A stretch of 6,638 nucleotides of DNA from CAMEON01 sp045531965 (lineage in GTDB: Bacteria; Bacillota; Clostridia; Oscillospirales; CAG-272). The notes below the pieces were generated by a model. The model was not told where the DNA came from, searched no databases, and saw only the letters and a list, made by a program, of their open reading frames with translations. Positions within the stretch are counted from its first letter, which is position 1. Each line of letters opens with the position of its first letter. The stretch is from contig JAZSFA010000081.1 in the NCBI GenBank assembly GCA_045531965.1, positions 1 through 6,638 of the forward strand. The letters run 5' to 3'. A program made the translations under genes and the position numbers. Shown here piece by piece: positions 1-5,998 of this stretch.

Positions 1-600
1 GGCGGCGGAAGAAACGATCTTGAATCCATGCGCCGAGGCGTTCCGCTTCTTCGAAGCGACAGTGACAGGACGAGCACCGCACTTCGGCTTTCCATGACCA
101 CCTCTTTTAACAAATGGATCCCGTTCTGCGGAGCGAACACAAAAGAAAAGCTGTCACAGCTTGCGCCCACGGGCATCAGCGATCCTTACGTTTGGCGCGC
201 GTCCTATCTTCCTGCGTTGAACGTGGATTCGCAGTTCGTATATGACGCAGAGCAAAATTTCGATATGCTCCGATTTGGACTCCGGGAATGGAAACGGGTA
301 GCCCCGTATCTGCTCAAAGAGTTTTATACCCTGACGCCATGGCACCGGGAGCAGGATACCGCCGATTTCACCGCCTTCTGCTACTATGATCCCGACCGAG
401 AAGACGGTGTCATATTGGCGTTCCGTCAGGAAAATTGCGCAGGGGATCTGCTTGAAGTATCCCTGCCGTTTGCAAGTGGAGCCGACAGATATACCGTTAC
501 CGACGAGGACAGCCGTGAGGAAAGCGTAACCGACAGAGTCGTAACGCTTCGATTTGAAGCACCTCGCACTGCCAAGCTTTTATGGGTGAAGAAGATATGA
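1..600 (+). CDS. Alpha-galactosidase, GH36-type, C-terminal part (5' end outside window)
   Basis: The open frame runs from the first base with no start, so about 199 C-terminal residues are seen. It begins with GGRRNDLESMRR, which matches the GGxRxD motif of GH36 alpha-galactosidases. In that family the Asp of this motif is the general acid/base of a retaining mechanism; the nucleophile Asp would lie upstream, outside the window. Next comes a segment with SFNKWIPFCGA, then an amphipathic stretch (FGLREWKRVAPYLLKEFYTLTPW) that closes the barrel. A C-terminal beta-sandwich follows, ending in LLWVKKI. The family removes terminal alpha-1,6-galactose from raffinose-type sugars or galactomannan. 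No signal peptide can be judged. The in-frame ATG at 28 lies within the conserved motif and is not a real start. The stop overlaps the next gene's ATG, suggesting an operon. Family is fairly sure; exact sugar specificity is not. Confidence 0.83.
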   Translation, partial: GGGRNDLESMRRGVPLLRSDSDRTSTALRLSMTTSFNKWIPFCGANTKEKLSQLAPTGISDPYVWRASYLPALNVDSQFVYDAEQNFDMLRFGLREWKRVAPYLLKEFYTLTPWHREQDTADFTAFCYYDPDREDGVILAFRQENCAGDLLEVSLPFASGADRYTVTDEDSREESVTDRVVTLRFEAPRTAKLLWVKKI

Positions 601-1502
601 GCATACCGACGAAACTGATCTTATCTCTGGCTGCGGCTCTCGGCGGAGGTATTACGAAAAAGTACTACACCGATCAAGAAAACACGAAGCTTTCGGGAGG
701 TTTTTGGTTCAACGCTGTCAGTTGTTTGACCGCAGCCGTAGTTCTACTGTGTTGGGGAGGTTTTGGTTCTGCATCTGCATTTACAGTCCTACTCGGCGTT
801 GTGTTTGGTGCCATTACAGCTCTTCAAGGAATCACGAATATTGCCGCTTTGCAAGTCGGACCGATGTCCTACACCTCGGTTATCATCTCTTTTTCCACAC
901 TGATATCCGCTCTGTCAGGCGTATTGTTTTTTGACGAGAGCTTAGGGTGGTCGCAGATCGTGGGAATTGTACTGATGCTGGTGAGCTTTATTCTTGCCGC
1001 CAAAAGTGACAGCGGTGAAAAAAAGGCAAATGTAAAATGGCTGTTTCTGTGTCTTATAGCCTTTGCCGCAACGGGCGGTATCGGCGTTATGCAGAAGGTG
1101 CACCAAAGCTCTGTATACCGCAATGAGCTAAACGCATTTTTGATCATCGCTTTTGTCTCATCGGCGGTCTTTTGCGCAATTTTCGCTCTGTTGCTGAAAC
1201 GGCGCGAAGGTCTATCTACAAACGAGAAAGAAAAGCGAAACAAGAGCAGAATGCTGATTTGGCTTTTGATTGGAATTATGGTAACAAACGGTGCTTGCGT
1301 AGCTGTAAACAACAAATTTAATCTCTATCTTTCGGGGGTCATGGATAGCGCCATCTTTTTTCCGATTGTCAATGGCGGAGGTCTTGTGCTTACCACCTTG
1401 GCGGCCGTACTGCTGTTCAAGGAACGGCTTTCCGTAAAGCAATGGATTGGTGTGGCCTTCGGTATTATTTCGGTTGTATTTTTGTGCAATCCTTTTGCAT
1501 AA
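597..1502 (+). CDS. DMT-superfamily (EamA-like) ten-helix permease
   Basis: This is a 301-residue integral membrane protein with about ten hydrophobic segments, at roughly residues 5-22, 38-55, 61-87, 91-112, 119-135, 148-168, 179-200, 219-246, 251-274 and 283-299. It shows the internal duplication typical of EamA transporters: helix 4 ends in FFDESLGWSQ (111-120) and helix 9 in LFKERLSVKQW (273-283), each followed by a Gly-rich helix. A charged cytoplasmic loop (KRREGLSTNEKEKRNK) separates the halves. DMT members move sugars, amino acids or other small metabolites; the substrate cannot be read here. I chose ATG 597 because it forms an ATGA overlap with the upstream galactosidase stop and has GGTGA at 585-589 seven bases before it. 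The in-frame ATG at 582 has no ribosome site and would add only five residues. Coupling to the galactosidase suggests a sugar-related role, which is inference. Confidence 0.85.
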   Translation: MSIPTKLILSLAAALGGGITKKYYTDQENTKLSGGFWFNAVSCLTAAVVLLCWGGFGSASAFTVLLGVVFGAITALQGITNIAALQVGPMSYTSVIISFSTLISALSGVLFFDESLGWSQIVGIVLMLVSFILAAKSDSGEKKANVKWLFLCLIAFAATGGIGVMQKVHQSSVYRNELNAFLIIAFVSSAVFCAIFALLLKRREGLSTNEKEKRNKSRMLIWLLIGIMVTNGACVAVNNKFNLYLSGVMDSAIFFPIVNGGGLVLTTLAAVLLFKERLSVKQWIGVAFGIISVVFLCNPFA

Positions 1503-1503
1503 A

Positions 1504-1524
1504 AGCGGCTGATAATCAGCCGTT
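1504..1524 (+). other. Inverted repeat just after the permease stop
   Basis: CGGCTGA at 1506-1512 and TCAGCCG at 1516-1522 are perfect complements with a three-base loop. One G-U and one A-U pair can extend the stem to nine pairs. It begins one base after the stop codon. No U-run follows, so it is at best a weak or factor-aided terminator, or a 3' stabilising hairpin. It may separate the permease message from the lipoprotein gene. Confidence 0.4.
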
Positions 1525-1543
1525 GAATCGTACATTTCAACAT

Positions 1544-1568
1544 GGGAAACCCGTTTTTCGAGGTTCCC
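1544..1568 (+). other. Leader hairpin upstream of the lipoprotein gene
   Basis: GGGAA (1544-1548) pairs with TTCCC (1564-1568). CC (1550-1551) pairs with GG (1562-1563), and CG (1552-1553) with CG (1559-1560), around a TTTTT loop; A1549 and A1561 are bulged. The hairpin ends two bases before the AAAGGAG ribosome site at 1571-1577 and leaves that site free. The Ts are in the loop, so it is not a + strand intrinsic terminator. It could stabilise the 5' end of the message or tune translation; a function is not shown. Confidence 0.3.
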
Positions 1569-1584
1569 TGAAAGGAGTAAAATC

Positions 1585-4500
1585 ATGAAAAAAAGTCTAT
1601 TTCTCCAAGTCATTGCTCTCTTGCTGATGATCTCCACCCTCGCGGGCTGCTTTGCGGCCTGTCAAGGGAGCGATGCCCCCATCGACACCGACCCGTCCAC
1701 CGAGGGTCAGACCCCGGGCGGTACTACCCCCGAGGACACCCCCGGTGAGACGGATGCCGAGACCACACCTCCTGTGATCTGGGAGGACTACGTAGCTCCC
1801 GAAGGCGCGGACGTGACCGACCTTTCGGTATCGGGCACGGTTGCGGGGAGCGGCGGCTCCACCGCCCGGAAGGTCACCTATGCCTTCTCCGCCGGTGACC
1901 CGGCCTTCAGTCTCGGTGATGCCGACGTAGAGGGGACACGGGTGACCCTGCGTCAGTCCACGGTCAGTTCCCTGACTCTCAATACAAGCCTGGCAAGCCC
2001 CGCCTCCTATGAAGCCAAGATGCACATCACGGGCAAGAACGAGAGCACGCCCTGGTTCACGCTCTACATCGGTCTGCGCCTCCCCAACCCCGGCGGAGAT
2101 GCCACGGGTAAGGGGGGAATCTGGATCGCCCTGCGGGAAAAACAGATCGGTATCCGCACGGGTGAGTGGCCTCACACATCCTATATGACCATCAAGGAAA
2201 AGGGCGTGGACTTCAAGACCGAGCGGATGCTTTGGATAGAGGACAACGGCTCTATGATCACAGTCTTTGCTGAAAATGACAGTGGCGAAAAAGTATCTCT
2301 TGCCGAGGTGAAGTGGGAGGGGGACACCGTCTCCATGTACCATCCCGGGGAAAGCACACCTACCCTGACCGACAGCGGCGTGACCATCTCCGATGCCGGC
2401 TACTTCAATTTCTGGCTCCATCTCATGAACACGGGTAACGTCTACATTACCGATTTCAAGGCAACCGGTATCGGAGGAACCAAGAAAACCGCGGAGGACG
2501 CGAACATGATGAATTCCATGGACGTACTATCCGATACCTGGGTCAGCATGGATGACGTGGGTCGCTTGACAGGCTCCGGAAACGGCACCGTCAACGACAA
2601 GAAGGTGGGTATTTTCTACTTCCTGTGGCACGACACCAACATCCACGGCGGCCACAGTACGGTCTACGATCACACCAAGACCTACTACGAGGGCGGCAAA
2701 GACGCCCTGATCGACGTCATAACCCAAGGTCCGCTGGGCTTTGGCCACTACTGGGCCGAGCCTTATTTAGGCTACTACCGCTCCGACGACGAGTGGGTCA
2801 TCCGCAAGCACACCTATCAGCTGGTGGCCGCAGGCATCGACTTCATCTTCGTGGATGCTACCAACGGCCTTACCTATGAGAATACCTATGAGACCCTTCT
2901 CCGGGTCTGGTCGGAGATGCGGGCAGAGGGTCACGATACCCCTCAGATCTGTTTCCATTGTGGCGATGAAAAAGATGTCGCCGCCGGTTCCTTCAAGGCT
3001 CTCTGGAACAACCTCTACTCCACGGGTCGATACGAGGATCTGTGGTTCAAACACAACGGCAAGCCCCTGATCTTCCTGCCCAAAGCTCTCTTGAACACCC
3101 TTCCCCAAGAGCAGCGGGAGTTCTTCACAGTCCGTCACAGCTGGGCCTACACCCCGGACGGCTGGTATCAGAATCTCCAAGGCAAAGCCTGCTGGCCCTG
3201 GGCGGATATGTACCCTCAGGGTAAGGGTCTCTCCGAAACGGGAGAGCTGGAGCAGATGGTGGTCATGAGCGGCTTCTGGGCCAATGGCAGCTACGGCACC
3301 AACGCGGGCCGCAGTTATTCCTATCACAACGGCGGCCAGCCCGCAGGCGGCAATTTCGGCTTTGACCTCGTGGATAAAGGCACCTCCGGCTTGGGTATTG
3401 CCTTTGAGGAGCAGTTCGATTACGCCATCGAGCAGGATCCCGGCCTCATCATGCTGGTGGGCTGGAACGAGTGGTGGGCAGGCCGTTGGGAGGCGAGCGG
3501 CGCCGTCGGCCAGACCATCGCCAACGAATACAAGGTCACCAATGACGACAAATGGACGAGACACTACTACGTGGATGCCTTCAACCCCGAGTATTCCCGT
3601 GACATCGAGCCTGTGAAGGGTGTCTACAACGACAACTACTACTACCAGATGACCCAGAATATCCGCGACTACAAGGGTAGCCGCGCCCCCCTCGCCGCCT
3701 TCGGTCAGCGTCCCATCGTTCTGGACGGCCCCCGATCCCAGTGGGATATCGTCGGTCCCGAGTTCCGCGACTACGTGGGCGATACTACCCACCGCGACGC
3801 CATGTCCTATGTGGGTAATCTCCACTACACCAACCAGAGCGGCCGCAATGACTTCACGGTAGCCAAGGTGTCGAGGAACGGCAGTGACGTGGTCTTCTAC
3901 GCCGAGTGCGCCGCCGATATTACCGCCCCCGCGGGCACCAACTGGATGAATCTCTACATCAACGCCGATTGTAACTACGAAACCGGCTGGTACGGCTACG
4001 ATTTCGTCCTCAACCGTTCTCAGAACGGCAACACCTGCTCTGTTCATAAGTTCGTGAACAATTCCTGGGAGATGGAGGAGGTCGGCTCCGCCATCATGAC
4101 CGTCAGCGGAAATTATATTCAGATCAAGGTGGACGCCGAGCTGTTGGGTCTTGGCGATACCTTCGACTTCAAATGGGCAGACAATTCGGTAGACAGCGGC
4201 GACATCATGCAGTTCATTGACTTGGGCGACACCGCCCCCAATGACCGCTTCAACTACCGATACACCACCAATGAGACCGAGGTCAAGACCCCTTCTGTCC
4301 TGACCGAGGACATGATTGTCCTCAAAGCTGGTTCCTACTATGCCTTCGCGGACGGTAAGATGGTGTGTCTGGACGAGTCTTCCACCAAGGCCACCTTCTT
4401 CGGCGACGAGGGGCATCTGTACGTGCCCAAGACATTCGCCACCGAGGTCATGGGTCTGACCGTCAGCGGCAAGACCTACAACCACTACGGCGTCGAGTAC

Positions 4501-4626
4501 GTGGATATTACATCCGCTCTCGAGAACTGCGGCAAGACCGTGACCCGCTCGGATGATCTGCTGGTGCTGGCGGACAAGGTAGTGGAGGAGAACACGCTTC
4601 TGACCCTGTACCGCGGACTTTACTGA
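1585..4626 (+). CDS. Multidomain surface lipoprotein with GH71/GH99-like catalytic barrel
   Basis: The product has 1013 residues. Residues 1-21 are a lipoprotein signal peptide with lipobox LAGC (Cys22), followed by a Thr/Pro/Glu/Asp-rich linker (about 28-66). Residues 80-297 look like a concanavalin/LamG-like beta-sandwich. Residues about 336-700 form the catalytic region: VGIFYFLWHD (341-350), GHYWAEP (387-393), FVDATNG (422-428) and LVGWNEWWAG (about 624-633), a pattern of GH71/GH99-like TIM barrels. Glu629 of WNEW and Glu392 or Asp424 are candidate catalytic residues (inference). Residues about 745-895 resemble a CBM9/DOMON-type domain (NADCNYETGWYGYD at 793-806, FDFKWADN at 860-867, GDIMQF at 872-877). 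Residues about 910-1005 resemble the copper-amine-oxidase-N 'stalk' domain of Clostridia. AAAGGAG at 1571-1577, seven bases before ATG, fixes the start. It is probably membrane-anchored and glycan-degrading; substrate unknown. Its codons are more G/C-ending than its neighbours'. Confidence 0.8.
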   Translation: MKKSLFLQVIALLLMISTLAGCFAACQGSDAPIDTDPSTEGQTPGGTTPEDTPGETDAETTPPVIWEDYVAPEGADVTDLSVSGTVAGSGGSTARKVTYAFSAGDPAFSLGDADVEGTRVTLRQSTVSSLTLNTSLASPASYEAKMHITGKNESTPWFTLYIGLRLPNPGGDATGKGGIWIALREKQIGIRTGEWPHTSYMTIKEKGVDFKTERMLWIEDNGSMITVFAENDSGEKVSLAEVKWEGDTVSMYHPGESTPTLTDSGVTISDAGYFNFWLHLMNTGNVYITDFKATGIGGTKKTAEDANMMNSMDVLSDTWVSMDDVGRLTGSGNGTVNDKKVGIFYFLWHDTNIHGGHSTVYDHTKTYYEGGKDALIDVITQGPLGFGHYWAEPYLGYYRSDDEWVIRKHTYQLVAAGIDFIFVDATNGLTYENTYETLLRVWSEMRAEGHDTPQICFHCGDEKDVAAGSFKALWNNLYSTGRYEDLWFKHNGKPLIFLPKALLNTLPQEQREFFTVRHSWAYTPDGWYQNLQGKACWPWADMYPQGKGLSETGELEQMVVMSGFWANGSYGTNAGRSYSYHNGGQPAGGNFGFDLVDKGTSGLGIAFEEQFDYAIEQDPGLIMLVGWNEWWAGRWEASGAVGQTIANEYKVTNDDKWTRHYYVDAFNPEYSRDIEPVKGVYNDNYYYQMTQNIRDYKGSRAPLAAFGQRPIVLDGPRSQWDIVGPEFRDYVGDTTHRDAMSYVGNLHYTNQSGRNDFTVAKVSRNGSDVVFYAECAADITAPAGTNWMNLYINADCNYETGWYGYDFVLNRSQNGNTCSVHKFVNNSWEMEEVGSAIMTVSGNYIQIKVDAELLGLGDTFDFKWADNSVDSGDIMQFIDLGDTAPNDRFNYRYTTNETEVKTPSVLTEDMIVLKAGSYYAFADGKMVCLDESSTKATFFGDEGHLYVPKTFATEVMGLTVSGKTYNHYGVEYVDITSALENCGKTVTRSDDLLVLADKVVEENTLLTLYRGLY

Positions 4627-4668
4627 TTGATTAGTAAGGATGCTTCGCTGTTGTGACCGCAAACATAT

Positions 4669-4733
4669 GCTCTCTCATTATCCCTGAAGTTTTTCGCTTT
4701 TTGCTCTTTGTGAAACGCGGGGAAGAGAGTAGC
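4669..4733 (+). other. Possible long imperfect hairpin in the 3' untranslated region
   Basis: GCTCTCTC (4669-4676) pairs with GAGAG (4725-4729) and AGC (4731-4733) with one bulged T. TCCC (4681-4684) pairs with GGGA (4720-4723), and GTTT (4689-4692) with AAAC (4713-4716). This makes a three-tier hairpin that ends 12 bases before the terminator. It may protect the 3' end of the lipoprotein message or be part of a small 3' RNA. Pairing was done by eye with no energy calculation. Confidence 0.25.
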
Positions 4734-4745
4734 TAACAAAATAAA

Positions 4746-4788
4746 CCATCACCTTGTACTGATTGCTACAAGGTGATGGTAATATTTT
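4746..4788 (+). terminator. Strong intrinsic terminator, probably bidirectional
   Basis: A perfect 13-pair stem is formed by CCATCACCTTGTA (4746-4758) and TACAAGGTGATGG (4767-4779), with an eight-base loop. It is followed by TAATATTTT on the + strand. On the minus strand the same hairpin is followed by TTTATTTT (complement of 4738-4745), so it could stop transcription both ways. It most likely ends the lipoprotein transcript, about 120 bases after its stop codon. Confidence 0.85.
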
Positions 4789-4887
4789 GGAAAGAAAAGT
4801 TGTTTGGCATTTTACACGCATCACCATCATCGGCATCTGTTGAACACCTCAGCATATATTGATATTCTCCTTTTCAAAAATAAGTAG

Positions 4888-4919
4888 GCGCGCAACTCGT
4901 CATAAGTTGCGCGCTTTTT
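4888..4919 (+). terminator. Intrinsic terminator, GC-rich stem with T-run
   Basis: GCGCGCAACT (4888-4897) and AGTTGCGCGC (4905-4914) form a perfect ten-pair stem with a seven-base loop. TTTTT (4915-4919) follows directly, a textbook Rho-independent terminator. It lies 100 bases past the first terminator with no gene recognised between them. It either backs up read-through, insulates the pst promoter, or ends an unrecognised small RNA made from 4789-4887. Confidence 0.85.
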
Positions 4920-5023
4920 GATTGATCTTATCTGATGATTCTTCATAGGCTACACCGAGAGGCGAAACATGGGGGTGATCATAGTGATAGGATACTGGTC
5001 ATATAGACAAATTCCTACCGAGC

Positions 5024-5051
5024 TTACATAAACATTACATTTCCCATACAT
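5024..5051 (+). promoter_or_regulatory. Candidate Pho box (PhoP/PhoB operator) upstream of pstS
   Basis: Three direct repeats sit with an exact 11-base period: TTACAT (5024-5029), TTACAT (5035-5040) and ATACAT (5046-5051), separated by five-base spacers. PhoP of Bacillus-type bacteria binds repeats resembling TT(A/T/C)ACA with spacers near five bases, and pst operons are its classic targets. The array lies 31 bases before the -10 box, on one DNA face. Assignment to a PhoP-type activator is inference from the pattern and the downstream pst genes. Confidence 0.6.
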
Positions 5052-5082
5052 CCTAATGGTAGTTATGTTTTTGTCTTTGCGG

Positions 5083-5088
5083 TATAAT
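5083..5088 (+). promoter_or_regulatory. Probable pstS promoter, -10 box
   Basis: TATAAT at 5083-5088 matches the sigma-70/sigma-A consensus fully. Transcription would begin near 5095, leaving a leader of about 27 bases. At a 17-base spacing the -35 position (5060-5065) reads TAGTTA, a poor match. A perfect -10 with a weak -35 below operator repeats is typical of an activator-dependent promoter such as one controlled by phosphate starvation. Confidence 0.65.
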
Positions 5089-5104
5089 AGCGGTGCAAAA
5101 CAGG

Positions 5105-5112
5105 AAAAGGAG
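5105..5112 (+). promoter_or_regulatory. Ribosome-binding site that fixes the pstS start
   Basis: AAAAGGAG lies nine bases before ATG 5122. The in-frame ATG at 5056 is upstream of the -10 box, has no such site, and would bury the signal peptide inside the protein. The start at 5122 is therefore preferred. Confidence 0.85.
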
Positions 5113-5121
5113 ATTTTAAAC

Positions 5122-5997
5122 ATGAAAAAGATTTTTGCACTTATCCTCATATGGGCACTCACACTCTGTACCCTCAGTGCGCTGACTTCTTGCGGCGGCG
5201 CAAAGTTTGATGAAAACAAAAATGTCAGCGTTGTCACCCGCGAGGACGGTAGCGGAACAAAGTCCGCCTTTATGGAGATCATCGGACTCAAGGGCAAAAC
5301 CGACGTTTCGGGGGTGATCGTCGCAACGGGAACCGCCGCTGTTCTTCAGGAAGTCAAGGGGAATCCTCTTGCTATAGGTTACGATAGCCTCGGATACATC
5401 ACTGACGAGGTGAAGATTCTTAAGGTTGACGGTGTCGAGCCTACCCTTGAGAATATCAAAAACGGTTCTTACAAGATCTCCCGTCCTCTTAACGTCGTCT
5501 ACCAAGAGAACAAGGTGGCAAGCGAAGTCAATACCGCATTCCTCACCTTCCTTCAAAGCTCCGATGCACAGACCCTGATCTCGGATAACGGCTACGTTTC
5601 CACCAAGGAAGGTGCAGTTGCTTACACCGTGATCCCTGGGCTGACCGGTGAGGTCGCCATTTCGGGTTCTACCTCGCTCAAGCCCCTGATGGAGAAGCTT
5701 GCCGCAAAGTTTGAGGAAATGCAAAGCGGTGTCAGCGTCACCGTTGGCGGTGGCGGAAGCGGCACGGGCTACAACGATGCCAAGAACGGGGTGTCCGATT
5801 TCGGTATGATCTCCGAAGCTTTCAATCCTTCCAAGGCCGATAACTGCACCTACTACGAGGTGGCAAAGGACGGCATCGCCGTTATCGTGAATCAAGCAAA
5901 CACCTTTGACAATATCTCTCTTGAGGATCTCAAAAACATCTACAACGCAGACGCAGGTGACGCGGGTATCAAGACTTGGGTAGGCGTTGCGAAGTAA
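5122..5997 (+). CDS. pstS: Phosphate ABC transporter substrate-binding lipoprotein PstS, circularly permuted
   Basis: This 291-residue protein captures phosphate outside the membrane for the Pst ABC importer. Residues 1-23 are a lipoprotein signal peptide with lipobox LTSC (Cys24). Residues 34-163 match the half that is C-terminal in classical PstS: VSVVTREDGSGTKS (35-48, with Arg40, Ser44, Gly45 and Thr46 as likely phosphate ligands), AIGYDSLG (84-91), SRPL, and GYVSTKE (157-163). Residues 176-291 match the classical N-terminal half: ISGSTSLKP (180-188), GGGGSGTGY (209-217, Ser213), SDFG (Asp226), KDGIAVIVN (249-257) and LKNIYNAD...KTW ending at Lys291. The motif order is thus swapped, while all ligand motifs remain. 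pstC follows after one base. A Pho-box-like array and a -10 box lie upstream, so induction by phosphate limitation is likely. Confidence 0.92.
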   Translation: MKKIFALILIWALTLCTLSALTSCGGAKFDENKNVSVVTREDGSGTKSAFMEIIGLKGKTDVSGVIVATGTAAVLQEVKGNPLAIGYDSLGYITDEVKILKVDGVEPTLENIKNGSYKISRPLNVVYQENKVASEVNTAFLTFLQSSDAQTLISDNGYVSTKEGAVAYTVIPGLTGEVAISGSTSLKPLMEKLAAKFEEMQSGVSVTVGGGGSGTGYNDAKNGVSDFGMISEAFNPSKADNCTYYEVAKDGIAVIVNQANTFDNISLEDLKNIYNADAGDAGIKTWVGVAK

Positions 5998-5998
5998 T

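Larger units (their letters stand above)
4627..5121. other. 495-base intergenic region, no confident gene
   Basis: This gap separates the lipoprotein gene from the pst operon. From left to right it holds a possible structured 3' RNA (4669-4733), a strong, probably bidirectional terminator (4746-4788), an AT-rich stretch (4789-4887), a second strong terminator (4888-4919), about 100 bases in which I see nothing definite (4920-5023), and the pstS control region (5024-5121). The only small frame of note is a 29-codon minus-strand ORF at 4766-4855, too weak to call a gene. Confidence 0.8.

Noticed and set aside
28..30. ATG at 28 as the galactosidase start
   Set aside because: The frame is open from base 1, and the upstream residues GGRRNDLES are part of the conserved GH36 motif, so the gene begins outside the window.
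1597..2421. Minus-strand open frame of 274 codons opposite the lipoprotein N-terminus
   Set aside because: Its translation is Gly/Arg-rich and motif-free, a shadow of codon bias in the + strand gene.
2767..4662. Minus-strand open frame of 631 codons opposite the lipoprotein gene
   Set aside because: It is low-complexity (rich in Val, Gly, His and Ala) with no recognisable domain, and it follows from the strong C/G third-position bias of the real + strand gene, which has a ribosome site, lipobox and family motifs.
4804..4860. Possible + strand promoter between the two terminators (TTGGCA at 4804, TATATT at 4855)
   Set aside because: The two elements are 45 bases apart, and no matching partner lies at 16-18 bases from either.
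4776..4862. Plus-strand 28-codon ORF starting in the terminator hairpin
   Set aside because: The start codon lies inside the stem of the terminator with no ribosome site at suitable distance, and the peptide has no recognisable feature.
5056..5121. Longer pstS start at ATG 5056
   Set aside because: That ATG lies upstream of the -10 box and has no ribosome site, while ATG 5122 has AAAAGGAG at good distance and begins a proper lipoprotein signal peptide.
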